Source of the DNA: Chloroflexota bacterium
Lineage (GTDB): Bacteria; Chloroflexota; Anaerolineae; Anaerolineales; Villigracilaceae
Length of the DNA: 64,000 nucleotides
Reading direction: 5' to 3'
NCBI GenBank assembly: GCA_016234555.1
Contig: JACRBJ010000009.1
Coordinates: 48,027-112,026, forward strand
Shown: positions 1 through 7,185 of the stretch, piece after piece
Numbering within the stretch: the stretch's first letter is position 1
Layout of the letters: each line of letters starts with the position of its first letter
Notes under the pieces: model-generated
The model's database searches: none
Seen by the model: only the letters and a program-made list of their open reading frames with translations
Told to the model about the DNA's origin: nothing
Program-made: the position numbers and the translations under genes

Positions 1-2
1 TA

Positions 3-25
3 CCAAATCCGTTTATAAGGAATAC
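3..25 (+). promoter_or_regulatory. Repeated upstream element with RBS, copy 1
   Basis: A CCGTTTATAAGGAA-type sequence directly precedes the AICAR formyltransferase start. It resembles the elements at 1850-1875 and 2498-2522 (core AAAGTCCGTTTACAAAGGAAC). The GGA part can act as ribosome binding site; the role of the CCGTTTA part is unknown. Confidence 0.5.
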
Positions 26-28
26 GCC

Positions 29-1201
29 ATGAAATCCCTCACACTCCGTTATGGAACAAACCCCAATCAATCGCCCGCCTGCGTCTACATGCCCGATGGC
101 AGTGAATTGCCCATCACTGTCCTCGGAGGCTCACCTGGCTATATCAACCTGCTGGATGCGCTCAACGCGTGGCAACTGGTTCGAGAGCTGAAGCAGGTCA
201 TCGGTCAGCCTGCGGCGGCTTCGTTCAAACATGTCAGCCCATCGGGAGCGGCAGTCGCTGTCCCGTTGACCGATATCCTCAAGAAGATTTATTTTGTGGA
301 TGACATGGAACTCTCGCCATTGGCAACTGCTTATGCCCGCGCTCGCGGCGTGGACAGAATGTCATCGTTCGGCGATTTCATCGCCCTGTCCGATACCGTG
401 GACGTTCCCACCGCCAAACTTATCAGCCGCGAAGTGTCCGATGGCGTAATCGCACCCGCGTATGAACCTGAAGCGCTTGAGATTTTGAAGAGAAAGAAAC
501 AAGGCAAATATGCCGTGGTGCAAATTGACCCTACCTACGAACCGCAATTGACCGAAACGCGCCAAGTCTTCGGCGTAAGCATGGAGCAGCGCCGCAACGA
601 CCGCGTTGTGACCCACGCAGATTTTGCCAACATTGTGACCAAGAAAAAAGATCTGCCCGAGTCTGCGGTGCGCGATATGTTCATTGCATGGATCACGCTC
701 AAGTTCACGCAATCTAATTCCGTGTGTTATGTGACCGATGGGCAGACCATCGGCGTTGGCGCGGGGCAGCAATCCCGAGTCCACTGTGCTCGCCTTGCTG
801 GCTCCAAAGCGGACTTATGGCGACTACGCCAGCATCCATCTGTGTTGGCTCTTCCATTCAAGGAAGGTGTCAAACGCCCCGACCGCGATAATGCCATTGA
901 CCAGTTTCTGCAACCTGATGTAACGGATGCTGAAAAACAAAACTGGAAAAATGTATTTACTGAAATACCCAACCAACTATCCGCTGTAGAACGCCGCGCA
1001 TGGCTCGACGGTCTCACTGACGTCACGCTCGGCTCCGACGCCTTCTTCCCCTTCCGCGACTCGATTGACCGCGCCGCCAAAAGTGGAGTGAAATATGTCC
1101 TCCAGCCTGGCGGCTCCAACCGAGACGAAGATGTCATCGCCGCCTGCAACGAATACGACATGACCATGGTCTTCTCAGGTCTGCGCCTCTTCCACCACTA
1201 G
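29..1201 (+). CDS. purH: AICAR formyltransferase (stand-alone PurH C-terminal domain)
   Basis: It should transfer the formyl group of 10-formyl-tetrahydrofolate to AICAR, the ninth step of IMP synthesis, in the cytosol. The 390-aa protein opens with the family's RYGTNPNQ signature and carries SFKHVSPSGAAV near residue 68, which holds the catalytic Lys-His pair. The cyclohydrolase domain that normally sits N-terminal in bifunctional PurH is absent here and encoded separately at 1881-2462. The ATG follows a GGAAT ribosome site. The gene leads a same-strand purine run, and the operon may begin left of the window. Its TAG stop abuts a palindrome at 1201-1228. Confidence 0.93.
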   Translation: MKSLTLRYGTNPNQSPACVYMPDGSELPITVLGGSPGYINLLDALNAWQLVRELKQVIGQPAAASFKHVSPSGAAVAVPLTDILKKIYFVDDMELSPLATAYARARGVDRMSSFGDFIALSDTVDVPTAKLISREVSDGVIAPAYEPEALEILKRKKQGKYAVVQIDPTYEPQLTETRQVFGVSMEQRRNDRVVTHADFANIVTKKKDLPESAVRDMFIAWITLKFTQSNSVCYVTDGQTIGVGAGQQSRVHCARLAGSKADLWRLRQHPSVLALPFKEGVKRPDRDNAIDQFLQPDVTDAEKQNWKNVFTEIPNQLSAVERRAWLDGLTDVTLGSDAFFPFRDSIDRAAKSGVKYVLQPGGSNRDEDVIAACNEYDMTMVFSGLRLFHH

Positions 1202-1228
1202 TAAGGGCGGATCGCGATCCGCCCCTAC
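1201..1228. repeat. GTAGGGGCG-family palindrome, copy 1
   Basis: A near-perfect 28-bp palindrome (GTAAGGGCGGATC / GATCCGCCCCTAC) starts at the last base of the purH stop codon. Relatives with the same outer arms but different cores lie at 16560, 40261, 52717 and 53186. Confidence 0.8.
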
Positions 1229-1239
1229 AAAATCTACTT

Positions 1240-1842
1240 ATGACCAAACGTCTCGTTGTCCTCATCTCTGGTAACGGCTCCAACCTGCAAGCCATCCTCG
1301 ATGCCTGCCAATCGGGCGAACTCCCCGCCTCTGTCGTTTGCGTCATCTCTAACAAAGCAGATGCATTCGGCCTCTCCCGCGCCAGAAATGTAGGCGTCGA
1401 AGCTGTCCACTTCGCGAAACTGGCAAACGAGACTCGTCAGGAATACGACAAACGACTATCCGACTACGTAACCACCAAACTGCCAGACTACATCCTCCTC
1501 GCTGGCTGGATGCGGATTCTCTCCTCCTCCTTTCTTTCCTCCTTCCCGAACAAAGTCATCAACCTCCACCCCGCCCTGCCCGACACATTTCCTGGTACCC
1601 ACGCCATTGAACGCGCCTATGAAGCCTTCCAACGCGGCGAGATCGAACACACAGGCGTCATGGTTCACCTCGTCCCCGATGAAGGCGTGGATGATGGCCC
1701 CGTGCTGGCAACGGAAATCGTCCCCATCCACAAAGATGACACGCTCGAAACACTTGAGACTCGTGTCCACCAAACAGAACACCACATCCTAGTTCAAACC
1801 ATCAAAAATCTACTCACGGACAAAGTCCGTTTTCATCCATGA
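1240..1842 (+). CDS. purN: Phosphoribosylglycinamide formyltransferase
   Basis: This folate-dependent GAR transformylase makes formyl-GAR in purine synthesis. The 200-aa length is typical. The N-terminus (VLISGNGSNLQAILDAC) is the phosphate-binding loop, and NLHPALPDTFPGTHA near residue 107 carries the catalytic Asn and His. A downstream Asp lies in the VPDEGVDDGPV stretch. It sits between the two halves of split PurH. No strong Shine-Dalgarno is seen ahead of the ATG, so it may be translated by coupling or weakly. Confidence 0.95.
   Translation: MTKRLVVLISGNGSNLQAILDACQSGELPASVVCVISNKADAFGLSRARNVGVEAVHFAKLANETRQEYDKRLSDYVTTKLPDYILLAGWMRILSSSFLSSFPNKVINLHPALPDTFPGTHAIERAYEAFQRGEIEHTGVMVHLVPDEGVDDGPVLATEIVPIHKDDTLETLETRVHQTEHHILVQTIKNLLTDKVRFHP
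1817..1831. repeat. Short hairpin ACGGAC-AAA-GTCCGT
   Basis: A 6-bp stem with a 3-nt loop lies in the last codons of purN. Its right arm, AAAGTCCGTTT, is the same string that begins the upstream elements at 1850 and 2498, so the string occurs three times around the 3' end of purN and the next two genes. Confidence 0.5.
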
Positions 1843-1849
1843 GTTCGTG

Positions 1850-1875
1850 ATAAAGTCCGTTTACAAAAGGAACCT
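1850..1875 (+). promoter_or_regulatory. Repeated upstream element with RBS, copy 2
   Basis: ATAAAGTCCGTTTACAAAAG followed by GAACCT precedes the IMP cyclohydrolase ATG. It matches copy 3 (2498-2522) almost base for base. It supplies AAAGGA as Shine-Dalgarno; conservation of the 12 bases before that suggests a further role or recent duplication. Confidence 0.55.
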
Positions 1876-1880
1876 AACTT

Positions 1881-2462
1881 ATGCCTACTGCCATCCTCTC
1901 CGTCCACAACAAAACTGGACTCGTCGAATTCGCCCAGTCTCTCGCTTCCCTCGGCTGGACTCTGCTCGCCTCGGGCGGAACAGCCAAACTGTTGCGCGAA
2001 AAGGACGTCCCCGTCACCGAAGTCGCGGACTATACCAAGTCGCCCGAAATACTCGGCGGACGCGTCAAAACTCTCCACCCCGCCATCCATGGCGGACTCC
2101 TTGCCCGCCCCACCGAATCCGATCGCCAGCAACTCCTCAGCCTCGGCTGGGATTACATCGACCTGGTCGCCGTCAATCTCTATCCGTTTGAAGCCACCAT
2201 CGCCAAACCCGATGTCACCTACGCCGACGCCATCGAAAACATTGACATCGGCGGCGTCACCCTCATCCGCGCCGCGGCAAAGAACCATGAACGTGTAACA
2301 CTCATCTGTGACCCATCCGATTACGCCTCCATTCTGGAAGAAATCCGTTCCGGCAGTATCTCTCCCCAAACCCGCGCCAAACTCGCCGTCAAAGGCTTCG
2401 CCTCCACTGCCCACTACGACACTGCCATCCACGCCTACTTAAAACAACAATCCGAATCCTAA
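1881..2462 (+). CDS. IMP cyclohydrolase (stand-alone PurH N-terminal domain)
   Basis: It closes the purine ring, converting FAICAR to IMP. The 193-aa protein is an MGS-fold domain: [13 protein letters not shown] at the N-terminus, then [10 protein letters not shown], then [18 protein letters not shown], the signature that binds the substrate phosphate. The fused AICAR transformylase domain is missing and is supplied by the gene at 29-1201, so the two activities are split and in reversed order around purN. The start follows an AAAGGAAC ribosome site 8-10 nt upstream. Confidence 0.93.
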   Translation: MPTAILSVHNKTGLVEFAQSLASLGWTLLASGGTAKLLREKDVPVTEVADYTKSPEILGGRVKTLHPAIHGGLLARPTESDRQQLLSLGWDYIDLVAVNLYPFEATIAKPDVTYADAIENIDIGGVTLIRAAAKNHERVTLICDPSDYASILEEIRSGSISPQTRAKLAVKGFASTAHYDTAIHAYLKQQSES

Positions 2463-2497
2463 ATCGGCTTTTGACCGCTATTGTCCGTGAACCCGTT

Positions 2498-2522
2498 ACA
2501 AAGTCCGTTTACAAAGGAACCT
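2498..2522 (+). promoter_or_regulatory. Repeated upstream element with RBS, copy 3
   Basis: ACAAAGTCCGTTTACAAAGG plus AACCT lies just before guaB and is nearly identical to 1850-1875. It provides the ribosome site; any regulator binding it is unknown. Confidence 0.55.
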
Positions 2523-2526
2523 CCCC

Positions 2527-4011
2527 ATGAACGAAGAACTATTTGACCGCTTCGACTCCCTTACCTTCGACGACGTCCTCATTGTCCCTGGCTACACCGA
2601 AATCCTCCCCAACGAAACCGACGTCCGCGTTCAACTTACGCCGACGATTCAACTCAACATCCCCATCCTCTCCGCCGCCATGGACACAGTCACCGAAGCG
2701 CGGCTGGCGATTGCTCTGGCGCGCGAAGGCGGCATGGGAATCATCCACCGCAACATGCCGCCCGAAGCCCAAGCCGCCGAAGTGGAAAAGGTCAAACGTT
2801 CCCAGTCAGGCATGATCGTCGAGCCGATCAGCCTCTTGCCAGATGCGCCACTCAGCAAAGCAGAAGAGATCATGTCCACCTATCACATCAGCGGTGTGCC
2901 GATCACAGATGAAAAGGGAAAACTCGTTGGCATCCTCACCAACCGCGACATCCGCTTTGTCGAAGACTCAGACTACAGCCTGCCCGTCAACCAGTTCATG
3001 ACGGGTGGAGACAAGCTCGTCACTGCCAAAGTGGGCATCTCCGCCAAGGAAGCCAAAGACCTCCTCCAAAAATATCGTATCGAAAAACTTCCACTCGTGG
3101 ATGAAAATGGACTTCTCAAAGGCTTGCTCACTGTCAAGGATATTCAAAAAGCGCGCGATTATCCCAACGCCGCCACTGACTCGAAGGGACGGCTGATCGT
3201 TGGAGCCGCTGTCGGTGTGGGCAAAGACCTCGAAACCCGCGTGGACTTGATGGTCAAGGCAGGCGTGGACGTGGTCACCATCGACACCGCACACGGACAT
3301 TCCAAAGGCGTGATCGAAGCCATTCGCCGCATCAAAAGCGCGTGGAAAGACCTGCCTGTCTTCGCGGGCAACGTGGTCACCGCCGAAGGGACGGAAGCGC
3401 TCATCAAAGCGGGAGCGGATGCGATCAAGGTCGGGGTCGGCGCGGGTTCCATCTGCACCACGCGCGTCATCTCTGGCGCAGGCATGCCGCAAGTCTCGGC
3501 AATTTTTGAATGCGCGCAGGTCGCAAAGAAACACGGCATCGCCATCATTGCCGATGGCGGCATCAAATTCAGCGGCGACATTGTCAAGGCGATTGTCGTG
3601 GGCGCCGATGTTGTCATGCTTGGCAGTATGCTCGCGGGTCTCGAAGAAGCGCCTGGCGAAGTGATGCTCTATGAGGGTCGCCGTTTCAAGGAGTATCGCG
3701 GCATGGGCAGCATCGGTGCGCTAAAAGGTTATGGCAAAGATCGCTATGGCACGGGTCAGGGCGGAAGCGGCAAACTCGTCCCCGAAGGCATCGAAGGTCG
3801 CGTGCCGTATAAAGGCAGCCTCAGCGAATATGTTTATCAACTTGTCGGCGGTCTGCGTTCGGGCATGGGTTATGCGGGCGCGGCGTCGCTCGAAGACCTT
3901 CGCGCCAGTACCCGCCTCACGCGCATTACCAACGCGGGACTCATCGAGAGTCACCCGCATGATGTTATTATTACGAAGGAAGCCCCCAACTATCAGTTGA
4001 GCCAGCGATAA
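2527..4011 (+). CDS. guaB: Inosine-5'-monophosphate dehydrogenase
   Basis: It oxidises IMP to XMP with NAD, the committed step to GMP. The 494-aa protein has the family order: N-terminal barrel ([12 protein letters not shown]), two CBS domains at about residues 95-215, then the rest of the barrel. The active-site loop [16 protein letters not shown] contains the catalytic Cys, and the flap arrives near GTGQGG. It ends 3 nt before purB, so the two are co-transcribed and probably translationally linked. GuaA, the next enzyme, is encoded far away at 39071-40624. Confidence 0.97.
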   Translation: MNEELFDRFDSLTFDDVLIVPGYTEILPNETDVRVQLTPTIQLNIPILSAAMDTVTEARLAIALAREGGMGIIHRNMPPEAQAAEVEKVKRSQSGMIVEPISLLPDAPLSKAEEIMSTYHISGVPITDEKGKLVGILTNRDIRFVEDSDYSLPVNQFMTGGDKLVTAKVGISAKEAKDLLQKYRIEKLPLVDENGLLKGLLTVKDIQKARDYPNAATDSKGRLIVGAAVGVGKDLETRVDLMVKAGVDVVTIDTAHGHSKGVIEAIRRIKSAWKDLPVFAGNVVTAEGTEALIKAGADAIKVGVGAGSICTTRVISGAGMPQVSAIFECAQVAKKHGIAIIADGGIKFSGDIVKAIVVGADVVMLGSMLAGLEEAPGEVMLYEGRRFKEYRGMGSIGALKGYGKDRYGTGQGGSGKLVPEGIEGRVPYKGSLSEYVYQLVGGLRSGMGYAGAASLEDLRASTRLTRITNAGLIESHPHDVIITKEAPNYQLSQR

Positions 4012-4014
4012 AAT

Positions 4015-5373
4015 ATGACCCTGAACCTTCTCTCCCCTTTGGATGGACGCTACGCCGAGACCACTGCGCCTCTGCGGGATCACTTCTCCGAGTTTGCTTT
4101 TCTGCGCGACAGGGCGCGCGTCGAACTCGACTTTTTGACTGCTCTTTCCAAAACTGGTTTGGTGCGCCCTTTGAGCGGTTCTGAGTCTGCGCTCCTCGAA
4201 TCGGTTCTCGCAAATTTCTCAGACGCCGACGCAGAACTGATCCTCGAATACGAGCGCAAGACCCGCCACGACGTCAAAGCCATCGAGTACTTCATCCAAA
4301 GCAAGCTTTTGGACTCGCTGGCGGATTTGATTCCGTGGATTCACTTTGGGCTGACCTCCGAAGACACCAACAGCCTCGGTCAAGCCATTGCATTGAAAGA
4401 ATCTCGTGACAAGGTCATCCTTCCCAATCTCCAATCACTAATTGTCAATCTCACTGACTTTGCCCTCCGCTACAAATCCGTTTCCATGCTTGCCCGCACT
4501 CATGGACAGTTCGCCGTCCCCACCACGTTGGGCAAGGAATTCGCAGTTTACATCGCCCGTCTCAAAAAGACTCGTGACGACATATCCGCCTTTCGCTTTG
4601 AAGCCAAGCTGACGGGAGCCGTCGGCAACTTCAACGCCCTGCAAGCCGCCGCTCCGCAAGTGGACTGGCCCGCCTTTAGCAGGGAATTCGTCTCCAGCTT
4701 TGGACTCGAACCCAACCTGCTCACCACTCAAATTCTGCCCTATGACAATTGGGTGCGCTACTTCGACCTCATCCGCTTGACGAATTCCATTTTGATTGAC
4801 TTTGCGCAGGACATCTGGCGTTACATCAGCGATGGATATTTGAAACAAGCAGTTGTAGCTGGCGAAGTGGGTTCGTCCACCATGCCGCAAAAGGTCAACC
4901 CGATTGACTTTGAAAATGCCGAAGGCAACCTCGGTGTGGCGAATTCTCTTTTCACACACTACGCTCAAAAGCTGACAATCTCCCGCTTGCAGCGCGATTT
5001 GTCCGATTCAACTGTCCGCCGTACGTTTGGCTCGGCGTTGGGTCACAGCCTGCTGGCGTGGACCAACTTCCAGCGCGGGCTGAAACGCATCGCTCCTGAC
5101 GAGGAAAAACTCAAAGCGGAATTAAATGCCCATTGGGAAGTCGTCTCTGAAGGCGCGCAAACCATCCTCCGCGCGGCGGGAAAATCCGACGCTTACGAAT
5201 CGCTCAAAGACCAAACCCGTGGACGCGTCCTCACCGAAACCGATTACAAAGCCTGGTGCAACTCGATTGCTGTGGATGATGAAACGCGTAGGAAATTGAA
5301 GTCACTCTCGCCTGAAACATATATCGGGCTGGCGATTGAATTGACTGACAAATTGCTCGACAAGCCTGTATAA
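4015..5373 (+). CDS. purB: Adenylosuccinate lyase
   Basis: It cleaves SAICAR to AICAR and adenylosuccinate to AMP, releasing fumarate. The 452-aa sequence starts LSPLDGRYAE, has ARTHGQFAVPTTLGKE (catalytic His region, about residue 160) and the fumarase/ASL superfamily signature GSSTMPQKVNPIDFENAEGN near residue 285 with the mobile catalytic Ser. The ATG is 3 nt after the guaB stop. A new promoter begins 6 nt after the purB stop, so this gene ends the purine unit. Confidence 0.96.
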   Translation: MTLNLLSPLDGRYAETTAPLRDHFSEFAFLRDRARVELDFLTALSKTGLVRPLSGSESALLESVLANFSDADAELILEYERKTRHDVKAIEYFIQSKLLDSLADLIPWIHFGLTSEDTNSLGQAIALKESRDKVILPNLQSLIVNLTDFALRYKSVSMLARTHGQFAVPTTLGKEFAVYIARLKKTRDDISAFRFEAKLTGAVGNFNALQAAAPQVDWPAFSREFVSSFGLEPNLLTTQILPYDNWVRYFDLIRLTNSILIDFAQDIWRYISDGYLKQAVVAGEVGSSTMPQKVNPIDFENAEGNLGVANSLFTHYAQKLTISRLQRDLSDSTVRRTFGSALGHSLLAWTNFQRGLKRIAPDEEKLKAELNAHWEVVSEGAQTILRAAGKSDAYESLKDQTRGRVLTETDYKAWCNSIAVDDETRRKLKSLSPETYIGLAIELTDKLLDKPV

Positions 5374-5379
5374 ATTCCA

Positions 5380-5407
5380 TTGACATATTTTGCATGGATG
5401 GTAGAAT
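5380..5407 (+). promoter_or_regulatory. Promoter of the carAB attenuator
   Basis: TTGACA (5380-5385) and TAGAAT (5402-5407) are separated by 16 nt, with TG just before the -10 (extended -10). The promoter at 14955-14982 has the same spacing, and in both the leader ATG lies exactly 10 nt past the -10 box. Transcription should start around 5413-5415. Confidence 0.85.
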
Positions 5408-5417
5408 ACCGCCCAAC

Positions 5418-5516
5418 ATGTTTAGACAATTGCCTGTGCGTCGTCCCCGTCGTTGTAAGCTAACTTTTCCTGAAAGGTTGGATGTTTTTGGTTTACACAC
5501 AGGCGCAATGCGTTGA
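5418..5516 (+). CDS. Arginine-rich leader peptide of carAB
   Basis: This 32-aa ORF (ATG 5418, TGA 5514) encodes VRRPRRCK at residues 7-14, with Arg codons 8, 9, 11 and 12 and further Arg at 3, 20 and 32. The predicted transcript leaves only about 4 nt ahead of the ATG, so translation would be nearly leaderless. A ribosome stalled at codon 12 (5451-5453) would cover the 5' arm of the pause hairpin starting at 5462. The sister leader at 14993-15079 has the same position relative to its promoter and terminator. I infer a control peptide that senses charged tRNA-Arg rather than a functional product. Confidence 0.8.
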   Translation: MFRQLPVRRPRRCKLTFPERLDVFGLHTGAMR

Positions 5517-5559
5517 AGTGAATCCCAAACAACCCTCCCTTTCGGAGGGTTGTTTTTTT
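5462..5559 (+). promoter_or_regulatory. Arginine attenuator of carAB (pause hairpin, antiterminator, terminator)
   Basis: Three mutually exclusive helices can be drawn. Pause hairpin: AACTTTT (5462-5468) with AAAGGTT (5473-5479). Antiterminator: GGTTG (5476-5480) and TTTGG (5487-5491) with CCAAACAACC (5525-5534). Terminator: ACAACCCTCC (5529-5538) with GGAGGGTTGT (5544-5553), then seven T. When Arg-tRNA is scarce a stalled ribosome would free 5476-5491 to pair with 5525-5534 and prevent termination. The same scheme fits 15036-15144 with different bases, which is the main support. Confidence 0.78.
5529..5559 (+). terminator. Rho-independent terminator of the carAB leader
   Basis: A 10-bp stem with a 5-nt loop (CTTTC) is followed by TTTTTTT and lies 28 nt before the carA start, so it can only serve as an attenuator. 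Confidence 0.9.
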
Positions 5560-5586
5560 GTATGGCTGTTTTTGAAAGGATTGTGA

Positions 5587-6744
5587 ATGATCGCAACACT
5601 CGTATTGGAGGATGGGACCGTCATCGAAGGTCGAGCCTTCGGCGCGGAAACAGATTCCGTCTTTGAACTGGTCTTCAACACCAGCATGACCGGCTATCAG
5701 GAAATTCTCACCGACCCATCCTATCGCGGACAGGGTGTCCTGTTCACGGTCTCTCACATCGGCAACGTGGGAATCAATCTGGAGGATGATGAATCCGCAA
5801 AGCCGCAGGTTTCGGCGGCGGTCATTCGCTCCCTCAGCCCTGTCGTCTCAAATTGGCGCTCGTTGCTTTCGTTATCCGATTGGCTGACGCAGCACGGTGT
5901 CCCCGGCATCAGCGGCGTGGACACGCGCTGGCTGACTCGCAAACTCCGCGACGGTGGCACACAAAAAGCCGCGCTCTCGACAAAAGGCACGCCTGCCAAT
6001 GAACTTTTGAAGATGGCTCGCGATTGGTCCGGTCTCGACGGACGGGACATGGTCAAGGAAGTGTCCTGCGAAGAGAGTTATCGTTGGGTGGATGATGCGG
6101 GAAGTCGTTGGGTAATGCAGAATGCAGAATTGCGAATGCAGAATGAAAATTCTTCATTCCTCATTCATCATTCTGCATTTCATGTTGTCGCGTACGATTT
6201 CGGTATCAAAGAAAATATCCTTCGCCACCTTTCCTCCTTCGGCGCGAACGTGACCGTTGTCCCTGCGGATACAAAGGTGGAAGAAGTGCTGGCGCTAAAA
6301 CCCGACGGCGTCTTCCTCTCCAACGGACCCGGCGACCCAGCAGGTTTGCCCTACGCCGTCGAAGCGGTGAGCGGACTCATCGAAAGCGGATTGCCCATCT
6401 TTGGCATTTGTCTCGGACATCAGTTGATTGGTCGCGCCCTCGGAGCGGACACCCACCGCCTCAAGTTTGGTCACCACGGCGGGAATCATCCCGTGCAATA
6501 TCTGCCGACGGGTGAGGTGCTCATCACCGCCCAAAACCACAATTACTGTGTCACCGAAGGCGACTTGAACAAGGACGAAGTTGAAATTACTTATAAGAGT
6601 TTAAACGACGACTCGCTTGAAGGCTTACGAATGAAGAACAAACCTGTCTTCAGCGTGCAGTTCCATCCTGAGGCGGCACCAGGTCCGCATGACGCGCATG
6701 ATATTTTTGCGGAATTCTTTCGATTAATGAAGAATGCAGAATGA
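5587..6744 (+). CDS. carA: Carbamoyl phosphate synthase small subunit
   Basis: This glutaminase subunit hydrolyses glutamine and passes ammonia to CarB for carbamoyl phosphate, used for arginine and pyrimidines. The 385-aa protein has the N-terminal small-subunit domain (residues 1-150) and a class I amidotransferase domain with the nucleophile in [10 protein letters not shown] and His-Glu in [13 protein letters not shown]. Residues 177-198 ([19 protein letters not shown]) are not family sequence: they are an in-frame palindromic repeat at 6114-6180 in the linker between the two domains. A second copy supplies the last codons and stop. The ATG follows GAAAGGA. Confidence 0.96.
   Translation: MIATLVLEDGTVIEGRAFGAETDSVFELVFNTSMTGYQEILTDPSYRGQGVLFTVSHIGNVGINLEDDESAKPQVSAAVIRSLSPVVSNWRSLLSLSDWLTQHGVPGISGVDTRWLTRKLRDGGTQKAALSTKGTPANELLKMARDWSGLDGRDMVKEVSCEESYRWVDDAGSRWVMQNAELRMQNENSSFLIHHSAFHVVAYDFGIKENILRHLSSFGANVTVVPADTKVEEVLALKPDGVFLSNGPGDPAGLPYAVEAVSGLIESGLPIFGICLGHQLIGRALGADTHRLKFGHHGGNHPVQYLPTGEVLITAQNHNYCVTEGDLNKDEVEITYKSLNDDSLEGLRMKNKPVFSVQFHPEAAPGPHDAHDIFAEFFRLMKNAE
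6114..6180. repeat. AATGCAGAAT-family palindrome inside carA
   Basis: AATGCAGAATGCAGAATTGC and a further AATGCAGAATG on the left face ATTCATCATTCTGCATT on the right, forming a 67-bp imperfect hairpin read in frame through CarA. The same family occurs at 6726, 7142, 8575 and 8701. Confidence 0.85.
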
Positions 6745-6756
6745 TGAATGCAGAAT
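6726..6756. repeat. AATGCAGAAT-family arm at the carA 3' end
   Basis: AATGAAGAATGCAGAATGAT and GAATGCAGAAT run across the carA stop codon (6742-6744), so the CarA C-terminus (MKNAE) is encoded by the repeat. This is the left flank of the four-helix gene at 6774. Confidence 0.8.
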
Positions 6757-6773
6757 AAAAGAAGGAGTCTGTT

Positions 6774-7139
6774 ATGGCGCATGATGTGATGGATTTGAAA
6801 GTTAGAACAAAGAAATTCGCTTTGCGGGTTATCAAACTGTATCAAAGCCTTCCTAAAACTGGAGAGGCGCAGGTGATTGGCAAGCAGGTTTTGCGAAGTG
6901 GGACCTCTGTTGGGGCGCAGTACCGCGAAGCCTGCCGGGCAAAATCCCCCGCCGATTTTGTCAACATGATGAGCGGCGGTCTGAAAGAGCTGGATGAAAC
7001 CGCCTATTGGTTCGAATTGCTGGTCGAAGGTGAAATTATCCCTACCGTGAAACTCACTGATCTGCAAAAAGAAACCGATGAATTGATTGCCATCTTTGTT
7101 TCATCTATCAACACTTCCAAAAGGAATCATCCAAAATGA
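6774..7139 (+). CDS. S23-type four-helix bundle protein
   Basis: The 121-aa protein matches the small four-helix family first known from ORFs in 23S rRNA intervening sequences: an N-terminal [15 protein letters not shown] helix, [18 protein letters not shown] near residue 40, then [26 protein letters not shown]. Relatives include the accessory protein of diversity-generating retroelements, but no reverse transcriptase is nearby. Its function is unknown; family members are basic and may bind nucleic acid. It lies between carA and carB, with oppositely oriented arms of one repeat family on both sides (6726-6756 and 7142-7184), which suggests it entered as part of that element. The start follows GAAGGAG. 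Confidence 0.88.
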   Translation: MAHDVMDLKVRTKKFALRVIKLYQSLPKTGEAQVIGKQVLRSGTSVGAQYREACRAKSPADFVNMMSGGLKELDETAYWFELLVEGEIIPTVKLTDLQKETDELIAIFVSSINTSKRNHPK

Positions 7140-7141
7140 AA

Positions 7142-7184
7142 GTCTTCATTCCTTATTCTGTATTCTGCATTCTCTATTTTGCAT
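7142..7184. repeat. AATGCAGAAT-family arm before carB
   Basis: TCTTCATTCCTTATTCTGTA and TTCTGCATTCTCTATTTTGC are in the orientation opposite to 6726-6756 and complete the frame around the four-helix gene. It runs up to the carB ATG, so carB has no clear Shine-Dalgarno. Confidence 0.8.
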
Positions 7185-7185
7185 T

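Noticed and set aside
727..1167. Open minus-strand frames across purH and other core genes
   Set aside because: They are shadows of GC-rich coding sequence with no ribosome site or family match.
5408..5560. PyrR-binding attenuator or metabolite riboswitch ahead of carA
   Set aside because: No PyrR anti-antiterminator sequence; the Arg-codon ORF and the matching leader at argD explain the region better.
6774..7139. Four-helix gene as accessory protein of a diversity-generating retroelement
   Set aside because: No reverse transcriptase, template repeat or variable repeat is nearby.
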